A stretch of DNA of 9,137 bases, from the NCBI GenBank assembly GCA_027294925.1, contig JAPULM010000324.1, forward strand, positions 1-9,137, in the 5' to 3' direction. A program made the position numbers and the translations under genes. Below are positions 1-7,703 of the stretch, piece by piece. The stretch is from a bacterium (GTDB lineage Bacteria; Tectomicrobia; Entotheonellia; Entotheonellales; Entotheonellaceae). Positions within the stretch are counted from its first letter, which is position 1, and the number at the start of each line of letters is the position of its first letter. The notes beneath the pieces were generated by a model that saw only the letters and a program-made list of their open reading frames with translations, was not told the DNA's origin and searched no databases.

Positions 1-539
1 TCAATGCGATGTTGATGCAAGAGTTGCTGGGCTTCGTCCAGACCGGTGCCTTCAGATACGGTAACCAAATCGTCCTTCGTCATTAACGCCGCAATAGATT
101 GTTGCAAATCGGTGACAAAACGCAGGTCACGATTGGTCAAAATCCCAACCAGCTTTGGGCCTTGCGTAATGGGTATACCCGAAATACGATAACGCTCCAT
201 CACCGCCAACGCCTCCTCAACCAGCTGATCCGGCGCTAGGGTGATGGGATCAACGATCATGCCGCTCTCTGAGCGTTTGACCTTATCGACTTCGGCCGCC
301 TGCGCCGCGATACTGAGATTTTTATGGATAACCCCAAGGCCGCCTTCCTGTGCAAGGGCAATAGCCAGCCCGGACTCGGTTACCGTATCCATGGCGGCAC
401 TGAGGAGTGGAATGTTCAGTGGAATACTGTTGGTCAAGCAGGTAGAAACATCGGCATCACGTGGCAATACATCCGAGCGCGCCGGAACCAGGAGCACATC
501 GTCAAACGCCAAACCTTCCGGCAATGCTTCATCATGCAT
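1..539 (-). CDS. guaB: IMP dehydrogenase, N-terminal part (3' end outside window)
   Basis: Inosine-5'-monophosphate dehydrogenase oxidises IMP to XMP with NAD+, the committed step of GMP synthesis in the cytosol. About 179 codons are visible. The N-terminus has the family hallmark FDDVLLVPA (residues 12-20), then [10 protein letters not shown] (46-55) and GGLGVIHKN (66-74) of the TIM barrel. From about residue 95 the sequence enters the CBS (Bateman) insert, with [18 protein letters not shown] and LVTV segments. The catalytic cysteine loop and the flap lie beyond the left edge. The ATG at 539 is preceded by a G-run (complement of 547-551) seven bases upstream, a plausible ribosome binding site. 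It lies 68 bases downstream of mutL on the same strand, so it may be co-transcribed or have its own start in that gap. The frame is open to the edge, so the truncation is due to the window. Confidence 0.96.
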   Translation of the reverse strand, partial: MHDEALPEGLAFDDVLLVPARSDVLPRDADVSTCLTNSIPLNIPLLSAAMDTVTESGLAIALAQEGGLGVIHKNLSIAAQAAEVDKVKRSESGMIVDPITLAPDQLVEEALAVMERYRISGIPITQGPKLVGILTNRDLRFVTDLQQSIAALMTKDDLVTVSEGTGLDEAQQLLHQHRI

Positions 540-573
540 CAGACAACCCCCTTTTTTGATGCAACGTGACAGA

Positions 574-598
574 GGCGACCTGGCAAAGACAAGTCGCC
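574..598 (-). other. Intergenic hairpin between mutL and guaB
   Basis: On the minus strand GGCGACTTG pairs with CAGGTCGCC around a 7-base loop (TCTTTGC): a 9-bp stem with one G-U pair, starting 10 bases after the mutL stop. No U-tract follows on either strand, so it does not look like a classic intrinsic terminator. It could be a processing or pausing element that separates mutL and guaB expression. The structure is seen; the function is inferred. Confidence 0.45.
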
Positions 599-607
599 AT
601 GGTCAGG

Positions 608-2404
608 TTAGCGACGTAAGAATTTCTTCTCGATTTCAGACAGAGCGACGTTCAACAACACCGGCCGCCCATGTGGACAGGTGAATGGACGCGCCGTACG
701 CGACAGATCGCGCATCAGCGCATGGATTTCCGCTTCTTGCAAACGTTGATGCGCCCGTATAGCGCCATGGCAGGCCATCACCGTTAAAAGACGGTCTAGA
801 ACCTGAGGAATATCTTGCAGTGCGACATCCATCGGCTCATCAACACCAGGTGTGCGCAAGACATCGAAGACATCCATCAATGCGGCTGCATAATCACGCT
901 CGGCCAACAGGGCAGGAACGCTATGCACACGATAAGAATCTCCCCCAAACGGCTCCAGGCTAAAGCCAAGGGCCGTCAAACGCGGCAAACACGATGCCAC
1001 CCATTGAGGATCCGGACCCGGCAAATCAAGCGTGACAGGAAACAGCAACTGTTGAGATTCACCCAGGTTATCTTGAAAACGCGCCCACAGGTTTTCATAC
1101 ACCACCCGTTCATGGGCAGCATGTTGATCGACGATGAACACACCGTCAGGATATTGCATTAAAATATAGGTGTCGTGCAGTTGTCCCAGCGGATTGCCAT
1201 CCAAAATCGCCCGCCCTGCCTGCGGATAGCCGGCATGCAGGCCGAGCTCCTGAGAAACCGCTGGTTCAGTCCAGCTGGCAGACCGGGTTGGCGTCTGTGC
1301 TTGCATCGGCGTGTCAGCTGCGGAGGTCTGCCACATCATCGGCGTTGGTTGGGACACTGGCCGCGGCTCAAACACCGGGGATACGACCTCTTCGGACATG
1401 GCCGGTAAACCTTCAAGGCTGTCTTGCAAACGCTGCTGCAGCAAACGCCGTAAACGGTCATGTAGACGTGCCTCTTGACGAAATCGCACCTCAAGCTTGG
1501 CCGGGTGTACATTCACATCCACCTCATCCAAAGGCACGGTAATAAATAAAAAGGCAACGGGATGCCGTTCTCTGGGCAACAGCGTCCGATAGGTTTCGTA
1601 TAAGGCATGACTTAACGTGCGGCTCTGTACAGGCCGTCCATTGACAAAAAAGAATTGCTGGCGACGGGTGGCGCGGTGAAAAGTCGCTTTGGCAATACAC
1701 CCATAGACCTGCAAATCGTCACCGCGGTATTCCACCTCCAGCAGATTATCTTGCATGCCGGCACCAAATACCATATCAAGTCGATCACCAAACGCTGCAG
1801 TAGGCAGTGCTTGGGTATGCAAACGCCCATTCAAAAGCAGCGTCATATGCACCTCTGAGGCTGCTAGTGCTAAGCCGGTAAAACAATGTGTGATGTAGCT
1901 GGCTTCCGTGGCAGGACGCTTTAGAAATTTCAACCGCGCGGGCGTATTATAGAACAGATCACGGACTTGTATCGACGTGCCAGGCGGCGCGCCGTAAGCC
2001 TCAACCGTGTCGAATTTGCCCGCCTCAAGGGTAACGCGTATCGCCTCCACCGCCTCCGGGCAGCGTGAGATCATCTGCACACGCGATACCGCAGCAATAC
2101 TGGGTAAGGCTTCGCCTCGAAACCCCATGGTCGTCAAACGGCCAAGGTCCTGTAGCGTCTGGAGTTTACTGGTAGCATGGCGCGTAAAACACTGCACAGC
2201 ATCCTCGGCATCCATACCTATGCCATCATCGTCAACCTGGATTAATGCGGTACCACCTTGCTGTACAATGACTTTGATCGTACACGCCTGCGCATCTAAG
2301 GCGTTCTCAACCAACTCCTTCACTACCGAGGCTGGCCGCTCAACCACTTCGCCGGCAGCAATATGGTTGATCAAATTCTCCGGTAGTGTCTGAACTCGGC
2401 CCAC
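608..2404 (-). CDS. mutL: DNA mismatch repair protein MutL (endonuclease type)
   Basis: MutL couples mismatch recognition by MutS to strand incision and removal. The 598-residue protein has the GHKL ATPase at the N-terminus: catalytic Glu30 and Asn34 in VVKELVENALDA, DDDGIGM (58-64) and GFRGEAL (94-100). A Pro/Gln/Thr-rich linker follows at about 340-400, then the C-terminal dimerisation domain. The C-domain carries DQHAAHERVVYE (426-437), an exact fit to the metal-binding endonuclease motif DQHA(X)2E(X)4E, plus ACHGAIRA (544-551) and CPHGRP (576-581). QQLLFP (451-456) fits the QxxLxP sliding-clamp-binding motif at the position used by Bacillus MutL. This is the nicking form found in bacteria without MutH, unlike E. 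coli MutL. The start is GTG at 2404, with AGGAG nine bases upstream. It follows the DUF1844 gene by 96 bases and precedes guaB. Confidence 0.97.
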   Translation of the reverse strand: MGRVQTLPENLINHIAAGEVVERPASVVKELVENALDAQACTIKVIVQQGGTALIQVDDDGIGMDAEDAVQCFTRHATSKLQTLQDLGRLTTMGFRGEALPSIAAVSRVQMISRCPEAVEAIRVTLEAGKFDTVEAYGAPPGTSIQVRDLFYNTPARLKFLKRPATEASYITHCFTGLALAASEVHMTLLLNGRLHTQALPTAAFGDRLDMVFGAGMQDNLLEVEYRGDDLQVYGCIAKATFHRATRRQQFFFVNGRPVQSRTLSHALYETYRTLLPRERHPVAFLFITVPLDEVDVNVHPAKLEVRFRQEARLHDRLRRLLQQRLQDSLEGLPAMSEEVVSPVFEPRPVSQPTPMMWQTSAADTPMQAQTPTRSASWTEPAVSQELGLHAGYPQAGRAILDGNPLGQLHDTYILMQYPDGVFIVDQHAAHERVVYENLWARFQDNLGESQQLLFPVTLDLPGPDPQWVASCLPRLTALGFSLEPFGGDSYRVHSVPALLAERDYAAALMDVFDVLRTPGVDEPMDVALQDIPQVLDRLLTVMACHGAIRAHQRLQEAEIHALMRDLSRTARPFTCPHGRPVLLNVALSEIEKKFLRR

Positions 2405-2500
2405 GCTAGACGGCTCCTCTTTCTAAACCCTTTACATGCATGCGTTATGCGACATTGTGAGACGCGCCTTGACCCGCCAGCGCCGCGCCACAGAGGTATC

Positions 2501-2965
2501 CTATCCCCCTTGCCGATTGGCAGAGACGTAGGCCATTTGGAGTTTCGGTAACAGCTCCTGCAAGAGCTGATCTTCCTCCGCAGTTAAATTGCCCTGCGTT
2601 TTGTCACGCAGCATAATAAGGATATCAATGGTATGTTTGGCCTGTGGTAAGTCACGGCGCGGCTGCTGGCTCGCCGGATCAGGAACTTGCCCCAAAAACA
2701 TCATCACGTTATTAACCAACATCGCGACAAACGCTGAGAAGTCAGCCGGCGGCATATCGCGCGGCGGCATCTTCCCGCCTGCCGGCGGGGGCTGTGGCGG
2801 TGCTTGCGAGCGCGGCACCTCTTGCGCCGGTGGCGGTGCGCTGGCCTGCGTCACCTCAGGTTGATCGGTTACAGGTCGGCGCTCCCCTGTCTTGTTAAAC
2901 AGGCGTTTATCTGCGACGGTAAAACCTCTTTCGCTCTCTTCCTCTTTGGGTGTCTGCGACGCCAT
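2501..2965 (-). CDS. DUF1844 family protein, function unknown
   Basis: A 154-residue cytosolic-looking protein with no signal peptide or membrane segment. It has a short conserved N-terminal piece (FTVADKRLFNKTGE, 15-28), then a Pro/Gln/Ala-rich, probably disordered stretch (about 31-73). The helical DUF1844 domain follows (about 75-147), recognised by FSAFVAML, LGQVPDP, LPQAKHTIDILIMLRDKT and GNLTAEEDQLLQELL. The family occurs in Nitrospirota, Desulfobacterota, Acidobacteriota and relatives; its role is unknown. The start ATG at 2965 is preceded by AAGGA about nine bases upstream. The 127-base gap behind rsmD and 96-base gap before mutL make it less tightly coupled than the haem block. The family call is by motif recognition only. 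Confidence 0.85.
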   Translation of the reverse strand: MASQTPKEEESERGFTVADKRLFNKTGERRPVTDQPEVTQASAPPPAQEVPRSQAPPQPPPAGGKMPPRDMPPADFSAFVAMLVNNVMMFLGQVPDPASQQPRRDLPQAKHTIDILIMLRDKTQGNLTAEEDQLLQELLPKLQMAYVSANRQGG

Positions 2966-2997
2966 AGCTCTTGTCCTTATGATGAAGAACGACTAAT

Positions 2998-3091
2998 CTA
3001 GCCACCGCCAATAACCATTTGGTCATCACAAATAACTGCCGCTTGGGGACCTTTACCCAACGGTGCTAGCCATATGCTGCAGTTGCTTCAC
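2998..3091 (-). pseudogene. Possible remnant of an mnmA-like C-terminus
   Basis: In the gap between rsmD and the DUF1844 gene, the minus strand contains a short frame ending GPQAAVICDDQMVIGGG followed by TAG (2998-3000). This resembles the C-terminal end of the tRNA 2-thiouridylase MnmA, typically like GQAAVFYDGDxVLGGG. No convincing start exists in that frame. A second frame starts with GTG at 3089-3091, one base after the rsmD stop, and runs 12 codons (KQLQHMASTVG) into TAA. A one-base shift at the GGG run would join the two. This could be a decayed gene tail or coincidence. The resemblance covers only about 17 residues, so confidence is low. Confidence 0.2.
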
Positions 3092-3092
3092 C

Positions 3093-3644
3093 TCACGCTT
3101 GAGGCGCATAAAACGACAAGTGGGTGTCACCATAACGGCGACGTTGCCATAAAGATAGCCCCAGAACCATTGCCGGTGCAAGGTGCTGTACAGCATGCTG
3201 CCAAATCACCATGCCGTGAGGCGCCAGCAAAACATGACGAGACAAAACGTCGAGGGTCTTCTCAGCAAGATTAGACGCGTAAGGCGGGTCTAAAAAAACT
3301 ATATCAACCGGCTGATCAGCAGGCAGATATTTGAGAGCTTGCGGCAATGCGTGACCGATAACGGTCGTCTGGCCGGCCAAATCGCAGTGGCTGATATTGG
3401 CCAACAGTACCTGTAAGGTGCGACGGTCTTGCTCGACAAAATAAACGTGCTGCGCCCCATGACTGAGCGCCTCCAGTCCCACACTGCCTGTACCGGCAAA
3501 CAAATCAACAAAAACCGTACCCGTAATGTTTGCCCGTAACATATTGAACATAGCCTGTCGCACCCGGCCACTCGTCGGGCGCACACGCCGGCCAAGCGCA
3601 GTACGCAAGAGACGCCCATGAACAGCGCCGCCTCCAATACGCAC
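3093..3644 (-). CDS. rsmD: 16S rRNA (guanine(966)-N2)-methyltransferase RsmD
   Basis: Transfers a methyl group from SAM to N2 of G966 in 16S rRNA on the assembling small subunit. The 183-residue protein shows the family features in order: a basic N-terminus with RPTSGRVRQAMFNML (22-36), the SAM-binding glycine motif DLFAGTGSVGLEAL (47-60) and the catalytic FLDPPY (117-122, motif IV). Its length is normal. The start is GTG at 3644, two bases after the hemB stop; AGGCGAG at the hemB end can serve as ribosome binding site, so translation is probably coupled. In many genomes rsmD is followed by coaD. Here it is followed by a 127-base gap without an intact gene. Confidence 0.94.
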   Translation of the reverse strand: MRIGGGAVHGRLLRTALGRRVRPTSGRVRQAMFNMLRANITGTVFVDLFAGTGSVGLEALSHGAQHVYFVEQDRRTLQVLLANISHCDLAGQTTVIGHALPQALKYLPADQPVDIVFLDPPYASNLAEKTLDVLSRHVLLAPHGMVIWQHAVQHLAPAMVLGLSLWQRRRYGDTHLSFYAPQA

Positions 3645-3646
3645 GT

Positions 3647-4624
3647 CTATCTCGCCTGCAATAAACGGACGGCCTCCCGGGCATAGTACGTAATAATAAC
3701 ATCCGCCCCAGCCCGTTTAATACCAAGCAATGCTTCCATCATCGCCCCTTCCTCATCGAGCCAGCCGCGCTGCGCCGCGGCCTTCAACATGGCAAACTCA
3801 CCACTCACACTGTAAGCGACAAGCGGCAGGTCAGTTATCTGCCGAACCCGATAAATAACGTCCAGATACGGCAGAGCGGGTTTAACCATAACCATATCCG
3901 CACCTTCCTCGATGTCGAGTCGTACCTCACGCAGTGCTTCACGCACATTCGCGGGGTCCATCTGGTAGGAGCGCCGGTCACCAAATTGTGGCGTCGAATT
4001 CACCGCCTCACGAAATGGCCCATAGAAACTCGAGGCATACTTTGCCGCATAGGCCATCACGGGTATCTGATCATAGCCTTTATCGTCCAACGCCGCACGG
4101 ATGGCCCCAACCCGGCCGTCCATCATATCTGAAGGCGCAACAATATCGGCTCCGGCTTCGACATGCGACAGCGCCGTTTGCCGTAAGAGATCCAAGGTCA
4201 GATCATTGACGATATGATGGCCATCGACCACCCCGCAGTGGCCATGGTCCGTATATTCGCACAGACATACATCCGTAACAATCAATAACGACGGCGTCAC
4301 CTGCTTAATCGCCCGCACCGCCCGCTGTATGATACCCGCCTCATGATAGGCGCCACTGCCTACCGCATCCTTGTGCTCAGGTAAACCAAACAGCAATACC
4401 GCCAGGATACCTTCATCGGCCGCCATCTGGGCCTCTTCAGCGACTTGCTCAACCGACAAGTGATACTGCCCCGGCAACGATGCAATCGGCTGTCGTACGC
4501 CTTGCCCGGGAACGACAAACAGCGGCAGAATAAAATCACTTGCACCAAGCGTGGTTTCTTGCACCAAGCGCCGGAGATTTTCATGCTCACGTAATCGCCT
4601 GGCGCGGTACCTGGGAAATTGCAT
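3647..4624 (-). CDS. hemB: Porphobilinogen synthase (delta-aminolevulinate dehydratase)
   Basis: Condenses two 5-aminolevulinate molecules to porphobilinogen, the third step after HemA in the C5 tetrapyrrole pathway. From the ATG at 4624 the protein is 325 residues, a normal length. It has the conserved N-terminal arm FPRYRARRLR (3-12) and the zinc-site cysteines 120, 122 and 130 in DVCLCEYTDHGHCG, which places it in the zinc-dependent class. Active-site lysines are Lys195 (AAKYASSFYGPFR) and the Schiff-base Lys248 (MVKPALPYLD). An in-frame ATG at 4639 adds five residues, but it has no visible ribosome binding site. The 4624 ATG has GGGGGAAAGAG directly upstream and matches the usual family N-terminus. 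It lies 29 bases after hemC and two bases before rsmD. Confidence 0.97.
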   Translation of the reverse strand: MQFPRYRARRLREHENLRRLVQETTLGASDFILPLFVVPGQGVRQPIASLPGQYHLSVEQVAEEAQMAADEGILAVLLFGLPEHKDAVGSGAYHEAGIIQRAVRAIKQVTPSLLIVTDVCLCEYTDHGHCGVVDGHHIVNDLTLDLLRQTALSHVEAGADIVAPSDMMDGRVGAIRAALDDKGYDQIPVMAYAAKYASSFYGPFREAVNSTPQFGDRRSYQMDPANVREALREVRLDIEEGADMVMVKPALPYLDVIYRVRQITDLPLVAYSVSGEFAMLKAAAQRGWLDEEGAMMEALLGIKRAGADVIITYYAREAVRLLQAR

Positions 4625-4653
4625 CTCTCTTTCCCCCATCGATCTTTAAAACT

Positions 4654-5583
4654 TCAAATGGTTTCCAGTAAAGCGCGCGCTCCGTCAGCCAGCATTTGCG
4701 CCGCCAGCTGCTCTCCTAGCCCCACTGCCTCCGACATCGTACCCCTTATCTCACGCCGCAGCACACGCTGCCCATCCGGCGCACTCACCAGCCCTTGGAG
4801 GTGGAGCCGCGGCCCATGACACTGGGCAAAAGCAGCGATAGGAAGCATACATCCACCCCCCAGATGGGCAAGAAAAGCACGTTCAGCAGTCACCGCACTC
4901 GCCGCCTGCGAATCGTGCAAAGGCGCCAGCATCTCGTCAATCCAGTGCCCCTGCTGTGTTTCGAGGGCCAATGCTCCCTGGCCAGGAGCTGGCAACATAA
5001 CATCAAGCGACAAAAATTCAGTAATCTCCTGCTCAAGCCCCAAACGTATCAAGCCGACTGCGGCAAGCACCACCCCATCAACGTCGCCACGGCGCATTTT
5101 TTGTAAGCGGGTATCCACATTGCCGCGTATATCCTGCATGCACAAGCTATGATCTAACGCCAGTAACTGGGCTTGCCGACGCCGACTACCGGTACCAATA
5201 CGGCTAGCGCCTTGCAGATCATTGAGATGACGGACGTCGCGCCCCACAAACGCGTCCCGCACCTCACCACGCCGCGGAATTGTTGCCAAATGCAGCCCAG
5301 CCGGCAACTCTGTTGGCATATCCTTCATACTATGCACTGCCACGTCAATTTCCTGTCTTAGCAGCGCCTCCTCCAGCTCTTTCACAAATAATCCCTTAGC
5401 GCCAAGTTGCGACAACGGATCACGACGGTTCCGATCCCCCATCGTCTTGATCACCACGATCTCTGTGGTGATGCCAGGATGGTGACGCTGTAGCGCTTCA
5501 GCAACCCAGCGAACCTGCCAGAGCGCCAACGCACTACCGCGCGATCCAAGACGTATATGACGGGATGAGGGGGGCAATGTCAT
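4654..5583 (-). CDS. hemC: Porphobilinogen deaminase (hydroxymethylbilane synthase)
   Basis: Polymerises four porphobilinogens into hydroxymethylbilane on a covalently bound dipyrromethane cofactor. The 309-residue length is typical. Visible features are the N-terminal IRLGSRGSALALWQ (10-23), the catalytic Asp88 in VAVHSMKDMPTELP, the arginine-rich TGSRRRQAQL (131-140) and RGNVDTRL (153-160) substrate and cofactor region, and the cofactor-attaching Cys245 in LGGGCMLPIAA. Its ATG overlaps the hemA stop by four bases (ATGA), so the two are translationally coupled. A hemD gene, often next to hemC, is absent: hemB follows directly. Confidence 0.97.
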   Translation of the reverse strand: MTLPPSSRHIRLGSRGSALALWQVRWVAEALQRHHPGITTEIVVIKTMGDRNRRDPLSQLGAKGLFVKELEEALLRQEIDVAVHSMKDMPTELPAGLHLATIPRRGEVRDAFVGRDVRHLNDLQGASRIGTGSRRRQAQLLALDHSLCMQDIRGNVDTRLQKMRRGDVDGVVLAAVGLIRLGLEQEITEFLSLDVMLPAPGQGALALETQQGHWIDEMLAPLHDSQAASAVTAERAFLAHLGGGCMLPIAAFAQCHGPRLHLQGLVSAPDGQRVLRREIRGTMSEAVGLGEQLAAQMLADGARALLETI

Positions 5584-6842
5584 ATTTCCAAATCAAAAAG
5601 ATGTTGTACGATTTGCACATAATCACGCACCCGTCCATCACGCGAGGCCCGTTTCAAATTTACCGTGGGGGGGTGCATTAACTTATTAACGATACCTGTT
5701 GCAAGCATTTCAACGGCCTGACGCTCTCGAGGCGTCAAAGCGCCGAGTTTGGCCAAGGCTTTTTCGAGTTCTTCATGTCGCACCAACTCAGCGCGTTTAC
5801 GCAATGCGACAATCGTCGGTACCGCATCACGGGAAATAAGCCATTGTTGAAAATGCCGCACTTCACGCCAAATCAAATCCTCCGCGGCTTCTGCTTCAAG
5901 TTGACGCTCTTGACGATTCGCTACAACGACATGTTCCAGATCATCCATATCGTAGAGAAACACATCGTCAAGCGTATTAACATCCGGATCGATATCGCGC
6001 GGCACGGCAATATCGATAAAAAACATCGGCCGCCCTTTCCGTGCTCGCATGACATCCTGCACCATCGCCTTACGGATAATGGGATGCGGGGCACTCGTCG
6101 AACTGATCACAATATCCGTGTGCACCAGATGTTCAGGAAACGCGTCCCAGGAGATGGCTTTTGCGTTTAACATTTGCGCCAATTTTTCAGCCCGTGCCTG
6201 CGTCCGATTGACCACAAACATCGATTCCACACCCTGACGCAACAGATGCCGCGCAGCCAGCTCGGATGTTTCACCAGCCCCCAAAATCATCGCGGTACAC
6301 GCCTGTAGACGCTCAAAAATTTTCTTGGCCAATTGCACCGCAGCATAGCTTACCGACACCGCATGAGCGCCGATCCCTGTCTCGCTACGCACCGCTTTCG
6401 CAACGTTCAAAGCGCGACCAAACAGCTGATTCAACACCACACCGGTTCGTCCTGCCGCATGGGCGGAAAGATAGGCCGCTTTCACCTGACCGAGAATCTG
6501 GGGTTCGCCTAGAACCAGTGAATCCAAACTCGCCGCCACACGAAACAGATGGCGCACAGCATCTGTGTCATGCAGCTGATAAAGATAAGGCGTAAAGGCT
6601 GACGTTGGCAGATCATGATAAGCCGACAAGAATTCGATGCAGGGGCTCACACCGGCCTCTGCCTCAGGTGTGTACAGATAAAACTCGACACGATTACAGG
6701 TTGAGAGAATGACGGCCTCTTCAACTGCGGCGTCACGAAACCGCTCTAGCGGCGACGCCAGTTCTTGTCCCGTAAACGCTAGACGTTCACGCACAGCGAC
6801 CGGTGCTGTCTGGTGATTCAAACCGATAACCGATATTGCCAT
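5580..6842 (-). CDS. hemA: Glutamyl-tRNA reductase
   Basis: Reduces glutamyl-tRNA(Glu) to glutamate-1-semialdehyde with NADPH, the first committed and usually rate-controlling step of C5 tetrapyrrole synthesis. The 420-residue protein has GLNHQTAPV (7-15), the catalytic Cys49 in LSTCNRVE, GEPQILGQVK (112-121), the NADPH-binding GAGETSELAARHL (188-200), DIAVPRDID (277-285) and a C-terminal helical dimerisation domain. The start ATG at 6842 matches the family N-terminus (MAISVIGLNH), although its ribosome binding site is weak. It is 53 bases downstream of the CcsA/HemX gene and overlaps hemC by four bases. No long RNA leader is visible upstream that would suggest haem-dependent transcript control. 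Confidence 0.97.
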   Translation of the reverse strand: MAISVIGLNHQTAPVAVRERLAFTGQELASPLERFRDAAVEEAVILSTCNRVEFYLYTPEAEAGVSPCIEFLSAYHDLPTSAFTPYLYQLHDTDAVRHLFRVAASLDSLVLGEPQILGQVKAAYLSAHAAGRTGVVLNQLFGRALNVAKAVRSETGIGAHAVSVSYAAVQLAKKIFERLQACTAMILGAGETSELAARHLLRQGVESMFVVNRTQARAEKLAQMLNAKAISWDAFPEHLVHTDIVISSTSAPHPIIRKAMVQDVMRARKGRPMFFIDIAVPRDIDPDVNTLDDVFLYDMDDLEHVVVANRQERQLEAEAAEDLIWREVRHFQQWLISRDAVPTIVALRKRAELVRHEELEKALAKLGALTPRERQAVEMLATGIVNKLMHPPTVNLKRASRDGRVRDYVQIVQHLFDLEI

Positions 6843-6895
6843 AATTGCGCTTCGATCTTGATATGTTGCCTATCCAGCCTATTTCCCACACCCGT

Positions 6896-7696
6896 TCACA
6901 GCGTATGAACAAAATAAGACGCAAGGACGATCAAAAATCCGACCACTGCAGCAAAAGCAGCCCTCTTGCCCCGCCACCCTAATGTGTAACGGCCGCTTAA
7001 AAGCACGGCATACATCATCCAGGCGAGCAACAGCGGTAACGACGTTAGGCTCCAATGCCAGTACGATCCACGCACATACTTGGCCCATATCGAGCCCGTG
7101 ATGAGACCCTGCGTCAACAAAGGGAAACCAAGCAAAAGCGCTTGACCATTCAACTCATCAAGGAGCGACAATGATGGCAAGCGATGGAATAATTTACCAG
7201 GTTGCCTGGATTTCAATTGCTGTGCTTGCATTAAATACATCACCCCAGCGCCAAAGGTGAGCGCCAGGGCAGCATAACCAAGCACCGCCAGAAAAATATG
7301 TATGCCTAACCAGAGCTGTTGAAACGCGGAGGGAATATCAGCAGCGGTGGCGACGGGAACCCCGGAATATGCAGCGGCCAAAAGTGCTAACGGTATCACA
7401 AAGGCGCCTAACGCCTCAATACGATAACGCCGCCAAGCAAGAAAATAGACGCCGCCAATCGCCCATGACAGGAGCCCCATCGAGGCATAAATATCACCGC
7501 GGAACTGCCACGGTTGACTTACACGATAAACCAGGATCCCCGTTTGTAGAATAAAGCCGAGGCCAGCAAAGTAACTCGCAACCTGAAAAACCCAGCGCTG
7601 CCGCAACCCCAAGAATAGCCAAAACCCCAATGATGCAAACAGATATGCTATCAGTATACAATGAAAAAAGATACTCTTCATGCCATGGCACGACAA
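6896..7696 (-). CDS. CcsA/HemX-like cytochrome c assembly membrane protein
   Basis: Integral membrane protein with about eight predicted helices (roughly residues 9-29, 38-57, 69-87, 94-112, 130-155, 187-207, 218-236, 246-264). It resembles the CcsA/ResC/HemX family. CcsA handles haem for system II cytochrome c maturation; Bacillus HemX, encoded next to hemA, affects HemA levels. Family-like features are His133 (LWLGIHIFLAVLGYA), the WAKYVRGSYWHW segment (204-215) where CcsA has its WWD motif, and His264 near the end (YFVHTL). The canonical Trp-Asp of the WWD motif is replaced by Trp-Ser-Leu, which favours a HemX-type role. TTG at 7696 is chosen because GAGGG, overlapping the nrdR stop, lies four bases upstream. 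ATG at 7681 (protein starting MKSIFF) is the alternative but lacks a close ribosome binding site. Confidence 0.82.
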   Translation of the reverse strand: MSCHGMKSIFFHCILIAYLFASLGFWLFLGLRQRWVFQVASYFAGLGFILQTGILVYRVSQPWQFRGDIYASMGLLSWAIGGVYFLAWRRYRIEALGAFVIPLALLAAAYSGVPVATAADIPSAFQQLWLGIHIFLAVLGYAALALTFGAGVMYLMQAQQLKSRQPGKLFHRLPSLSLLDELNGQALLLGFPLLTQGLITGSIWAKYVRGSYWHWSLTSLPLLLAWMMYAVLLSGRYTLGWRGKRAAFAAVVGFLIVLASYFVHTL

Positions 7697-7703
7697 CGCG
7701 CCC

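Noticed and set aside
241..684. Long open frame on the plus strand across the guaB start, the hairpin and the mutL end
   Set aside because: It is antisense to two firmly identified genes and shows no recognisable protein features; it is a shadow of their codon use.
2007..2393. Plus-strand open frame opposite the MutL ATPase domain
   Set aside because: It is antisense to a highly conserved coding region, with no ribosome binding site or domain.
2405..2500. GC-rich stem and possible promoter in the gap before mutL
   Set aside because: The possible stem needs a 17-base loop and a G-U pair, and no hexamer pair with proper spacing is visible.
3043..3060. Short inverted repeat TTGGG ... CCCAA behind rsmD as a terminator
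   Set aside because: The stem is only 5 bp with an 8-base loop and no U-tract on either strand.
4625..4639. Upstream ATG at 4639 as the hemB start
   Set aside because: It lacks a ribosome binding site, whereas the ATG at 4624 has a purine-rich one and fits the usual family N-terminus.
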